This document shows positions 26,781-33,587 of a stretch of DNA of 64,000 nt, one piece after another. Origin of the DNA: Salinimicrobium profundisediminis (GTDB lineage Bacteria; Bacteroidota; Bacteroidia; Flavobacteriales; Flavobacteriaceae). The notes below the pieces were generated by a model. It was not told the origin of the DNA. It saw only the letters and a program-made list of their open reading frames with translations, and made no database searches. The stretch spans positions 16,591-80,590 of the forward strand of contig NZ_JAPJDA010000022.1 of assembly GCF_026241755.1 (NCBI RefSeq), in the 5' to 3' direction. A program made the position numbers and the translations under genes. The number at the start of each line of letters is the position of its first letter. Within the stretch, counting starts at the first letter, position 1.

Positions 26781-27255
26781 AGGTGAGGTAGGTGAAAGCG
26801 TATTTGTGGCGCTCATCGGCAGGGTGTTCTTCTTTTGCTACCAGTTTCCAGTTCTTCTCATCAAAATCGGGAAAGTGGGTGTCGGCGTCAAAACTCCCGT
26901 GCACACGCGTGAGCTCAATGGCGTCAGCTTTATCCAGAGAAAGCTTATAGATCTCGCCCCCGCCAATCACAAAAGGTTGCGGATCATCTTTCGCTGCTTC
27001 GAGTGCTTTTTCGAGGGAATTTACCACAATGGTGCCTTCGGGATTGTAATCGTCCTTGCGGGTGATGATCACGTGGGTGCGATTGGGAAGCAATTGAGGA
27101 AATGTCTCAAACGTCTTGCGTCCCATTATAATGTAGTGACCGGTAGTCAACTTTTTAAACCTCTTAAAATCGTCGGGCAGGTGCCACACCAGGTCTTTGT
27201 CTTTACCCAGTTCATTGTTCTCACCTGCAGCTGCAATCAAAGTAACTTTTCCCAT
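26764..27255 (-). CDS. folA: Dihydrofolate reductase
   Basis: 163 residues, normal DHFR length. VTLIAAAGENNELGKDKDLVWHLPDDFKRFKKLT contains the substrate Asp (LPDDFKRF context) and Trp. HYIIMGRKTFETF and PFVIGGGEIY are the NADPH-binding segments. It reduces dihydrofolate after thymidylate synthase, whose gene is at 32529-33353 in a separate unit. It is two bases downstream of the 2TM-domain gene. Confidence 0.96.
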   Translation of the reverse strand: MGKVTLIAAAGENNELGKDKDLVWHLPDDFKRFKKLTTGHYIIMGRKTFETFPQLLPNRTHVIITRKDDYNPEGTIVVNSLEKALEAAKDDPQPFVIGGGEIYKLSLDKADAIELTRVHGSFDADTHFPDFDEKNWKLVAKEEHPADERHKYAFTYLTYERVK

Positions 27256-27257
27256 TG

Positions 27258-27707
27258 TTAAGAATTTATTGGAGCATCAGGATCAATTGGTTTTTGGGTC
27301 GTGGGAGGAATGTATGGTTCTCCTTTTGTAGGGAGGGGATAGTCTTTTTCCACTTTCTTCTGAAGTTCGGCAATTTTCTTTTGCTGCTTCGCCACCAGTC
27401 GGTCAATCTGCTCGTTTTCCCAGTCTTTTCCAAAAAATTTATTGGTGATAAACACGTTGAAAACATGAATAAGCAGTAGCAAAGCCCAGAAGATGATGGC
27501 CCACACAAACCAGTCTATCCCAAAAGGATTAATGTTGCGGCCTATGTCAAAGATCACATTGAGCAGGATTAAAACCACCGATCCCAGTAGAAAGACTATA
27601 AAATGTTGGTACAATCTTCTTTTTTGCCGAGCCCGCATTTGTGCCCTTTCAATAAGTCTGCGTTGCTCCGGATCTATTTTTGAAGCACTATTTTTTTCCA
27701 GCCCCAT
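27258..27707 (-). CDS. 2TM-domain membrane protein
   Basis: 149 residues from ATG 27707. Two hydrophobic helices (HFIVFLLGSVVLILLNVIFD and WFVWAIIFWALLLLIHVF) sit between charged ends, the layout of the Bacteroidota 2TM domain. The C-terminal part is a Lys/Glu coiled-coil stretch and a proline-rich tail. Similar domains are found at the N terminus of LytTR-linked kinases; alone, the role is unknown. It precedes folA by two bases, so the order is 2TM, folA, ketosamine kinase in one unit. Confidence 0.8.
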   Translation of the reverse strand: MGLEKNSASKIDPEQRRLIERAQMRARQKRRLYQHFIVFLLGSVVLILLNVIFDIGRNINPFGIDWFVWAIIFWALLLLIHVFNVFITNKFFGKDWENEQIDRLVAKQQKKIAELQKKVEKDYPLPTKGEPYIPPTTQKPIDPDAPINS

Positions 27708-27771
27708 ATTTAAACGTAATTTTAGAGATATTCTCAAATTTATTGATTTTACTACGGAATCTTCCTTGTTT

Positions 27772-28842
27772 ATGAAGAATTTTAAAAAACAGTTTCCTCT
27801 TTTAGAACAGTATACTTATCTCAATACTGCGGCTTCCGGTTTGTTGTCTGAAAATCTGCTGGAATTCAGGCAGGACCATGATCTCGACTTTCTCATTGGC
27901 GGCAGTTTATTTCGTGATAAACGTGACGCTCTCTTTCTAAAAGTAAGAAAAGCGGTGGGAGATCTGTTTGGCTGTGCACCCAATCTGGTAGCGCTTACGC
28001 CAAACTTTTCCTTCGGATTTAATACGTTACTGGAAGGAATTGACCACAGCAAAAAGGTGCTTTTGCTCAAAAACGATTATCCGTCGGTAAATTGGGCTGT
28101 AGAATCGCGCGGGTTTGAGGTGTGTTATGCTGAAATTGATGAAAACCTTGAAGATAATATTGCTGAAGTAGTTTCCCGCGAAAAGCCTGATATTTTTGCT
28201 TTCAGCCTTGTGCAGTACATCAACGGAATTAAAATAGATCCCGATTTTCTTCTGAAGCTTAAGGAAGATAATCCCGGGCTTCTCCTTTTCGCCGATGGCA
28301 CCCAATTTTGTGGTACCGAAAAATTCGATTTTGAAGCCTCGGCACTTGATGTACTTGGGGCCAGTGCTTATAAATGGCTTAATGCCGGGTACGGGAATGG
28401 ATTTTTTCTCTTCAAAGAACATATGCAGGAAAAAGTACAGTCGGGAGAATTTGAGATCAAAGACCTGCAGGGAAAGAACAAGCCTCACAAAGGTAGTTTT
28501 ATAGGGACTTTTGAACCAGGGCACCTTGATACTTTAAACTTCGGAAGCCTTAAAACCGCCATAGATCTTATAAAACAGGTGGGAATAGCAGAAATTGAAA
28601 ACGGCATCAAAGAACTTGCTTCCGTTGCCAAGGCTAAACTCAGTGAAAAAGGAGTGCTGGAATCTGCAGTGGTTAACCGGGAACTGCATTCTTCGATCTT
28701 TAACATCAGGGGAGATGATAAATTGTTTCAGAAGCTACGTACCAACAGGATTATCTGCTCCCAACGAGGTGAGGGGATAAGGCTTAGTTTCCACTACTTC
28801 AATTCCGAAGAAGACCTGGAAAACCTGCTGAAGCAGTTATAA
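27772..28842 (+). CDS. Class V aminotransferase (cysteine desulfurase-like fold)
   Basis: 356 residues from ATG 27772; the reading frame continues upstream but into the divergent 2TM gene. Landmarks: YTYLNTAASGLLSENLLEF, LTPNFSFGFNTLLEGI, LLFADGTQFCGTEKFDFEAS (PLP-ring Asp), LGASAYKWLNAGYGNGFFLF with the Schiff-base Lys. The family includes selenocysteine lyase, isopenicillin N epimerase and kynureninase-like enzymes. No active-site Cys of desulfurases is evident in the C-terminal half. Substrate unknown. Confidence 0.85.
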   Translation: MKNFKKQFPLLEQYTYLNTAASGLLSENLLEFRQDHDLDFLIGGSLFRDKRDALFLKVRKAVGDLFGCAPNLVALTPNFSFGFNTLLEGIDHSKKVLLLKNDYPSVNWAVESRGFEVCYAEIDENLEDNIAEVVSREKPDIFAFSLVQYINGIKIDPDFLLKLKEDNPGLLLFADGTQFCGTEKFDFEASALDVLGASAYKWLNAGYGNGFFLFKEHMQEKVQSGEFEIKDLQGKNKPHKGSFIGTFEPGHLDTLNFGSLKTAIDLIKQVGIAEIENGIKELASVAKAKLSEKGVLESAVVNRELHSSIFNIRGDDKLFQKLRTNRIICSQRGEGIRLSFHYFNSEEDLENLLKQL

Positions 28843-28852
28843 AAAGGGTATC

Positions 28853-28869
28853 CAAAAATGCCATTTTTG
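28853..28869. repeat. 17-bp palindrome, copy 10 bp after a stop codon
   Basis: Perfect CAAAAATGCCATTTTTG, immediately downstream of the class V aminotransferase gene. See the finding on this dispersed family. Confidence 0.85.
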
Positions 28870-28916
28870 AAAGGTTTTATTTTGTCTTTTCCTTTACAAT
28901 GATTGACGATAATTTA

Positions 28917-28947
28917 GACCTCACAGGTTTCAAAAACCTGTGAGGTC
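28917..28947. terminator. 14-bp stem hairpin between convergent genes; dispersed repeat copy 2
   Basis: GACCTCACAGGTTT, loop CAA, AAACCTGTGAGGTC. Same hairpin as at 3785-3815 with a compensatory change of the outer pair (A-T to G-C), consistent with selection on the stem. It lies between the aminotransferase gene and asnA. Confidence 0.75.
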
Positions 28948-28967
28948 TTTGTGAAGTCTCTGTGTTT

Positions 28968-29987
28968 TTAAAGCAAAAACACACCTTCGGTTTTTAATTC
29001 CTGTCTCATTTCATCGGGCCAGATGCTCGCCTGTACTTCCCCAATATGTCTTTTTTGAAGCAGGAACATACACAGCCTTGACTGTCCTATCCCGCCACCA
29101 ATGGTTTGAGGGAGTTTTTCTGAAAGTAGCTGGTCATGGTAGTATAAACTTTTACGGTCTTCGGCTTTTCTTTCTTGTAGTTGTAGCTCCAGGGTCTTTT
29201 TGTCTACCCTAATTCCCATTGAAGACAATTCAAAAGCCTGTTCCAGTACACTGTTCCAGACTAAAATATCGCCGTTGAGGCCTTTTGTAGAAGCCGAGGT
29301 AGGAGTGCTCCAGTCATCATAATCTGGAGCCCGGCCGTCATGAGGTTCTCCGCTTTCCAGAATTCCACCTATGCCAATGAGAAATACGGCCCCAAATTCT
29401 TTAGCTGCCCTGTCTTCGCGTTGTTTTGGGCTGAGGTGAGGGTACTTTTGCAGCAGGTCTTCGGTGTGTAAAAAGGTGATTTCTTCAGGCAGGTCGAGGG
29501 AGAGGAGAGGATATTTTTTGGTGATGGCAGCCTGGGTGGCGAGAAGGGAAGAATATATGCTGCGTACCTGGGTCTTTAGGAATTCCAATTGACGGTCTTC
29601 GGGGAGTATTACTTTTTCCCAGTCCCACTGGTCTACCGAAATGGAATGTATTGGCCCCAGTTCTTCATCGGGCCGCAGGGCTTTCATATCGGTCACTATT
29701 CCCATTCCGGGTTCAATTTCATACTCCCGCAGTCTTAATCTTTTCCATTTAGCGAGAGATTGCACCACTTCGGCGCGGCGCTCCTGCATAGCTTTTATAG
29801 GGAAACCAACCGGTCTTTCAATTCCGTTTAGATCGTCGTTGATGCCGGTGCCGTGAAGTACAACGGTGGGAGCCGATATTTTTACCAGTGAAAGCTGTGC
29901 TTTAAGGTGTTTTTCAAATTCAGATTTTACGAAGTCAACAGCTTCTTCAGTTTCAAGTTTTTGTGATAGTTGTAATGTAGTTTTCAT
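28968..29987 (-). CDS. asnA: Aspartate-ammonia ligase (asparagine synthetase A)
   Basis: 339 residues, near the 330 of E. coli AsnA. It makes asparagine from aspartate, ammonia and ATP with a class II tRNA-synthetase-like fold. Visible segments: VKISAPTVVLHGTGINDDLNGIERPV (substrate site), HSISVDQWDWEKVI, DYDDWSTPT and the C-terminal PQTIGGGIGQSRLCMFLL. It is preceded on its own strand by a leader of about 320 bases with two Asn-rich reading frames and two intrinsic terminators (described separately), which points to control by charged tRNA-Asn. The second leader frame ends with TGA overlapping the asnA ATG. Confidence 0.96.
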   Translation of the reverse strand: MKTTLQLSQKLETEEAVDFVKSEFEKHLKAQLSLVKISAPTVVLHGTGINDDLNGIERPVGFPIKAMQERRAEVVQSLAKWKRLRLREYEIEPGMGIVTDMKALRPDEELGPIHSISVDQWDWEKVILPEDRQLEFLKTQVRSIYSSLLATQAAITKKYPLLSLDLPEEITFLHTEDLLQKYPHLSPKQREDRAAKEFGAVFLIGIGGILESGEPHDGRAPDYDDWSTPTSASTKGLNGDILVWNSVLEQAFELSSMGIRVDKKTLELQLQERKAEDRKSLYYHDQLLSEKLPQTIGGGIGQSRLCMFLLQKRHIGEVQASIWPDEMRQELKTEGVFLL

Positions 29988-30118
29988 AATGTTTGTTTTA
30001 AATGTTTAAGAAATAAAAAAGCCTGCCCCGGGAAGGAGGCAGGCTTTAAAGCACAGAGATCCTCTCCCCCGGGTGGCGGACTATTATTATTGATATTATT
30101 ATTTTGAAGTCGTTTCAT
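29984..30118 (-). CDS. Asn-rich leader peptide 2 of asnA (44 residues)
   Basis: ATG at 30118-30116, then MKRLQNNNINNNSPPPGG: six Asn codons among residues 6-12. The frame stays open through the second terminator and ends with TGA at 29986-29984, which overlaps the asnA start (ATGA). It is too short for ordinary gene finding. I infer a regulatory peptide whose translation is slowed when charged tRNA-Asn is scarce, possibly also coupled to asnA translation. Confidence 0.6.
   Translation of the reverse strand: MKRLQNNNINNNSPPPGGEDLCALKPASFPGQAFLFLKHLKQTL
30010..30047 (-). terminator. Attenuator terminator 2 before asnA
   Basis: On the minus strand AAAGCCTGCC (rc of 30038-30047) pairs with GGCAGGCTTT (rc of 30018-30027) and is followed by a U-run. 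A competing pairing exists: minus-strand CCCGGGGGAGAGG (30061-30073) with CCTCCTTCCCGGG (30027-30039), 12 of 13 positions including two G-U, which would disrupt the terminator. Confidence 0.7.
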
Positions 30119-30126
30119 TATTCTGC

Positions 30127-30161
30127 AAAAAAAAAAGCCTTTCCGGGTGGCGGAAAGGCTT
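30127..30161 (-). terminator. Attenuator terminator 1 in the asnA leader
   Basis: On the minus strand the arms AAGCCTTTCCG and CGGAAAGGCTT (11 bp, plus-strand 30151-30161 and 30135-30145) close a five-base loop and are followed by ten U residues. Its 5' arm includes CTTTCCGC (30150-30157), which can instead pair with GCGGAGAG at 30198-30205. Confidence 0.85.
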
Positions 30162-30183
30162 TGAATATTGTTTAAGGGATTTT

Positions 30184-30261
30184 TTATACAATAATAGCTC
30201 TCCGCAATCTGATTTGATTCAGATTGTTATTGAAATTATTATTGTTATTATTTAAAATCAC
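30184..30261 (-). CDS. Asn-rich leader peptide 1 of asnA (25 residues)
   Basis: The frame starts at GTG 30261-30259 and ends at TAA 30186-30184. The peptide has ten Asn in 25 residues (six in a row, then F, three more, L, one more). No ATG start is available because an in-frame TAA lies upstream, so GTG is an assumption. The last Asn codons lie on one arm of a perfect 8-bp hairpin (CAATCTGA/TCAGATTG, plus-strand 30219-30226 and 30205-30212), the expected place for a ribosome-controlled switch. Confidence 0.6.
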   Translation of the reverse strand: MILNNNNNNFNNNLNQIRLRRAIIV

Positions 30262-30313
30262 CTGGATTGTTCTTTTTTGATTTTGGTAAACTTAGGTCAT
30301 TTTTTTTAAATGG

Positions 30314-30321
30314 CAAATTTA
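30314..30321 (-). promoter_or_regulatory. Putative -7 element of the asnA leader promoter
   Basis: Minus-strand TAAATTTG fits TAnnTTTG and overlaps the stop codon of the DUF427 gene. It would start a transcript about 45 bases before leader peptide 1. No clear -33 TTG is seen at the right spacing, so this is tentative. Confidence 0.45.
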
Positions 30322-30600
30322 TTTTTCTATTTTCACTCCGTTCCAGAAAGCCACGTGGTTCTTAATTTGTGCTGCCTCGGGTTTTGGATGCGGATAAAAC
30401 CAGGCCGCATCGGTATTTTTTTCATCTCCCACTTTTAGGTGAAAATAAGAGGCTCTGCCTTTCCAGGGGCACACTGTATGGGTATCGCTCAGGTTGAAGA
30501 ATTCAGAATTTATAGATTCCGGGGGGAAATACTGGTTGTTTTCTACTTCAACAGTTTGATCACTTTCGGCTATTACGGTGTTATTCCAAATTGCTTTCAT
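30319..30600 (-). CDS. DUF427 domain protein
   Basis: 93 residues with the conserved DUF427 core: MKAIWNNTVIAESDQTVEVENNQYFPPESI, TVCPWKGRASYFHLKVGD and AWFYPHPKPEAAQIKNHVAFW. The protein fold is a small beta barrel of unknown activity. Its ATG overlaps the stop codon of the EgtD-like gene (TAATG), so the two are translationally coupled. Function not assigned. Confidence 0.85.
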   Translation of the reverse strand: MKAIWNNTVIAESDQTVEVENNQYFPPESINSEFFNLSDTHTVCPWKGRASYFHLKVGDEKNTDAAWFYPHPKPEAAQIKNHVAFWNGVKIEK

Positions 30601-31571
30601 TATTTTATTCTTTTAAAAAGATAGTTTTTAAAGCAGCTGTCTTTGTCGGCCCAACAGCCTGAAATCTCCAGTCCGGCTTCTTTGGCCAGCCAGGCTATGG
30701 AGGTGTCATCATATTTTTGGGATACTTCGGTGTGTACGGTCTCCCATTTTTGAAAATGCACTTTAATGTCAAGAGCATTTATTGCTACAGTTTGTTCCTT
30801 TTTGCTCACCAGGAAGCTTTTGGCTACTCCTGATTCTGGATCATAAAGGGGCCAGTGCATAAAATCTTCAGGATCAAATTCGGCATCCAGTTCCCTGTTC
30901 ATTCGCGTGAGCAGGTTTTTATTGAATGCTTCGGTAACTCCGGCGCCGTCATTATAAGCATCCAAAATCACCTTTGGATCCTTCTTTTGATCCACTCCCA
31001 TAAAGAAAAGATCTTTTTCATGCATTGCAGAAGATATCTTCTTTAAAAAGTTCACAGCTTCTTCGGGAGTGAGATTCCCAATATTCGAACCCAGGAAAAG
31101 GATCACTTTTTTACGCTCCCGGTAATCGGCCAGGCGGCTGAGTACTTCGGCATATGTGCCCTGCTGTGGTTCTACCTCTACAGCAGGAAATTCCTGTTGC
31201 AGGCTGCCTTTTAACTGCTCGAGCACATTCTTACTGATATCTACCGGCAGGTATTTATAGTCATAGTTCTTTTCTTCAAAGTGACTTAACAGCACCTTTG
31301 TTTTTTTCCCGTCCCCGGCACCAAGTTCTATAAGGTCAAAACCTTCTAAAGAGGCAAATTCATCTCCTAATTCTTCCCTGTGGCGCTTAAGAATTTGATA
31401 TTCCTTGCCCGTAAGATAGTACTGGGGCAGGTCCATGATCTGCTGAAAGAGCTCGTCTCCCTTTTCATCATAAAGGAATTTTGAGCTAATTTTTTTAGGA
31501 TATGAAGTAAGGCCTTTAAAGACGTCTTCGGCAAACTGGGTTTTGAATTCCGGAGGTTTGGTGTTGTTCAT
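30600..31571 (-). CDS. egtD: EgtD-like L-histidine N-alpha-methyltransferase
   Basis: 323 residues. Matches the EgtD (DUF2260) family: KFLYDEKGDELFQQIMDLPQYYLTGKEYQIL, FDLIELGAGDGKKTKVLL (SAM motif), LFLGSNIGNLTPEEAVNFL, MGVDQKKDPKVILDAYND, TEAFNKNLLTRMNRELDAEF. EgtD trimethylates histidine to hercynine, the first step to ergothioneine. The partner sulfoxide synthase gene (egtB) is not adjacent; only DUF427 is. Whether this copy truly makes hercynine is therefore inference from the family. Confidence 0.85.
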   Translation of the reverse strand: MNNTKPPEFKTQFAEDVFKGLTSYPKKISSKFLYDEKGDELFQQIMDLPQYYLTGKEYQILKRHREELGDEFASLEGFDLIELGAGDGKKTKVLLSHFEEKNYDYKYLPVDISKNVLEQLKGSLQQEFPAVEVEPQQGTYAEVLSRLADYRERKKVILFLGSNIGNLTPEEAVNFLKKISSAMHEKDLFFMGVDQKKDPKVILDAYNDGAGVTEAFNKNLLTRMNRELDAEFDPEDFMHWPLYDPESGVAKSFLVSKKEQTVAINALDIKVHFQKWETVHTEVSQKYDDTSIAWLAKEAGLEISGCWADKDSCFKNYLFKRIK

Positions 31572-31612
31572 AAGGAAAAAAATTTCCGGCGTAATTACCT
31601 TTTTTGGGGAAT

Positions 31613-31639
31613 AAAAAAAGGAAACCCGCAGGTTTCCTT
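31613..31639 (-). terminator. Intrinsic terminator after the TonB-C gene pair
   Basis: AAGGAAACC and GGTTTCCTT close a CGCA loop (31618-31639); the plus-strand A-run at 31613-31619 is a U-run in the minus-strand transcript. Confidence 0.8.
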
Positions 31640-31692
31640 CAAATTTAAACTTTTATGTATCCCTTTTAGTTAAAGGAATAATAAGAATAGGC

Positions 31693-32106
31693 TTAGAATG
31701 TAAAAGGAACTTTATAGCTCACCTCCACAGGTTTCCCGGCCATCTGCCCCGGCGTCATCGGCGGAATGGCAAGAATGATCCTCTTTGCTTCTTCATTGAG
31801 TTCCTTTTTGGCGCCTTCAACTTTAGAAATTACCGGCTTCCCTTCTTTATTGATCACAAAAGAAACTATAGCTTTCCCCCTAATGTAGTTGCCAGCTTTA
31901 TCTTTTGGGAACTTGTAATTCTCCTTGAGATGCTGGGTGAGCTTCTCCTTAAAACAGGTTTTTGAATTCCCCGAAAAATCTTCACAACCCGGCCAAACCG
32001 GAGGGGTTTCTTTGGTAGTGAGCGTATTTTTGGATACACTTACACCTTCCTGGGCAAATGTTGCTCCTGCGCTAAACAGGAAAAGGACAAAAAATAATTT
32101 TTTCAT
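31693..32106 (-). CDS. Secreted TonB C-terminal-domain mini-protein (copy 1)
   Basis: 137 residues: a signal peptide cleaved near FAQ (about residue 19), PPVWPGCED with conserved Cys, then a TonB-C-like fold (KAIVSFVINKEGKPVISKVEG, PPMTPGQMAGKPVEVSYKVPFTF). It lacks the membrane anchor and proline spacer of a real TonB, so it is a free periplasmic domain. It is 16 bases downstream of a paralogue. Function unknown; perhaps a periplasmic partner of TonB-dependent systems. Confidence 0.8.
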   Translation of the reverse strand: MKKLFFVLFLFSAGATFAQEGVSVSKNTLTTKETPPVWPGCEDFSGNSKTCFKEKLTQHLKENYKFPKDKAGNYIRGKAIVSFVINKEGKPVISKVEGAKKELNEEAKRIILAIPPMTPGQMAGKPVEVSYKVPFTF

Positions 32107-32122
32107 GATCTGGGGCTTGTTC

Positions 32123-32497
32123 TTAGAAGCGGTAGGTAGTGGTAAAATTCCGGGAATCGGGCTCTCCGTTTAAAGTCCCGGGCTTCATATCTGGAATCTT
32201 TTTGAGCATTTCCCTGGCAGCTTCATTCACCAGTGGCTCCGATCCTTCAACCGAATTCACAATAACTTTCCCTTCTTCATTAATATTGAAAGATACTTTT
32301 ACTTCTCCCCGAACGTAAGCATTCTGCTTCATGGGGTATTCGTAATTTTCCCTTACATGGGCATTTAGTTTTTCGTTAAAACATTCCGATTTATCTTCAG
32401 CGTCTTCACAGCCCGGCCAAACTGGTGAGGTTTGTTGTGCCTGGGCACCTGCTATTCCTCCAAAGAAAAAACATGCAATAACTAATAACTTCTTCAT
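32123..32497 (-). CDS. Secreted TonB C-terminal-domain mini-protein (copy 2)
   Basis: 124 residues, same layout as its downstream neighbour: signal peptide ending near AQA, PVWPGCEDAEDKSECFNEKLNAHVRENYEYP, VKVSFNINEEGKVIVNSVEGSEP, IPDMKPGTLNGEP. The two share the PVWPGCED start and a second Cys about 10 residues later, suggesting a conserved disulfide. They form a tandem-duplicate pair in one unit. Confidence 0.8.
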   Translation of the reverse strand: MKKLLVIACFFFGGIAGAQAQQTSPVWPGCEDAEDKSECFNEKLNAHVRENYEYPMKQNAYVRGEVKVSFNINEEGKVIVNSVEGSEPLVNEAAREMLKKIPDMKPGTLNGEPDSRNFTTTYRF

Positions 32498-32528
32498 AAT
32501 GCTTAAAAAATTTAAAATTGGACAAAAA

Positions 32529-33353
32529 TTAAACCGCTACCTGCCCTTTTATAGCCGGATGCGGATCATAATTTTCCAATTTAAAATCTTCAAACTTAAA
32601 ATCAAAAATATTTTTCACCTCAGGATTCAGTTTCATGACAGGCAAAGGCCTCGCATCCCGCGACAGCTGTAGGTTTACCTGCTCCAGGTGGTTGTTGTAA
32701 ATATGAGCATCACCAAAAGTGTGAATAAAATCTCCTGCTTCATAACCACATACCTGCGCAATCATCATAGTGAGCAGGGCATAGGAAGCGATGTTGAACG
32801 GTACCCCCAGAAAAATATCTGCACTTCGCTGGTAGAGTTGGCAGGATAATTTGCCGTTAGCAACGTAGAACTGAAAAAATGCATGACATGGAGGAAGCGC
32901 GGCTTTTCCATTCGCTACATTTTCTGAAAAGGATTTTGAGGTATCGGGCAGTACCGAAGGGTTCCAGGCGGTAACCAGCATGCGGCGGCTGTTGGGGCTG
33001 GTCTTCAATGTTTCTACTACCTCTTTTATTTGATCTATATCTTCACTGTTCCAGTTGCGCCATTGATGACCGTACACCGGACCCAAATCGCCGTTCCCGT
33101 CGGCCCATTCGTTCCAGATACGCACTCCGTTTTCCTGTAAATATTTAATGTTGGTATCGCCGTTGAGGAACCAAAGCAGCTCGTAAATAATAGATTTTAG
33201 ATGGAGCTTTTTTGTGGTAACCATGGGAAAACCTTCACTTAAATCAAACCGCATCTGGTAACCAAACACGCTTTTTGTGCCGGTGCCGGTGCGGTCTCCT
33301 TTTTCATTTCCGTTTTCCAGGACGTGTTTTATCAAGTCGTGATACTGCTTCAT
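32529..33353 (-). CDS. thyA: Thymidylate synthase
   Basis: 274 residues. Folate-dependent dUMP methylation: [20 protein letters not shown] at the N terminus, the catalytic Cys in [31 protein letters not shown], and C-terminal IKGQVAV. Its product dihydrofolate is recycled by FolA (26764-27255). Single gene, 3' end close to the TonB-C pair. Confidence 0.97.
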   Translation of the reverse strand: MKQYHDLIKHVLENGNEKGDRTGTGTKSVFGYQMRFDLSEGFPMVTTKKLHLKSIIYELLWFLNGDTNIKYLQENGVRIWNEWADGNGDLGPVYGHQWRNWNSEDIDQIKEVVETLKTSPNSRRMLVTAWNPSVLPDTSKSFSENVANGKAALPPCHAFFQFYVANGKLSCQLYQRSADIFLGVPFNIASYALLTMMIAQVCGYEAGDFIHTFGDAHIYNNHLEQVNLQLSRDARPLPVMKLNPEVKNIFDFKFEDFKLENYDPHPAIKGQVAV

Positions 33354-33547
33354 TATGAATTGATTATGAAGGGTTTATATTTTAAAGATAGTGCTGATGC
33401 TTACCTGCCAAAAATGGCAAATTCCGGATCAATTTCAGCTAAAATAGAAAACTGTCCTAATTAAAGAAGTTAATTCTAAAAAGGAATTATTAGAGACTTA
33501 TTAACTATCGTGTTCAGGGTTAGCTATGCCTGAGTAACAGTAATCTT

Positions 33548-33575
33548 GATTCTTCACTCCTGATTCCTGATTCTC
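33548..33575. repeat. Heptamer array near the nucleoside transporter stop codon
   Basis: Units gattctt, cactcct, gattcct, gattctc, 12 bases from the stop codon of the minus-strand transporter gene at 33588. Confidence 0.6.
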
Positions 33576-33587
33576 TTGAAATGAAAA

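Noticed and set aside
30001..30318. Riboswitch or T-box in the asnA leader
   Set aside because: T-box consensus (specifier loop, AG bulge, GGUGGNACCGCG-type antiterminator) is not seen and Bacteroidota rarely use T-boxes; Asn-codon runs with terminators fit ribosome-mediated attenuation better.
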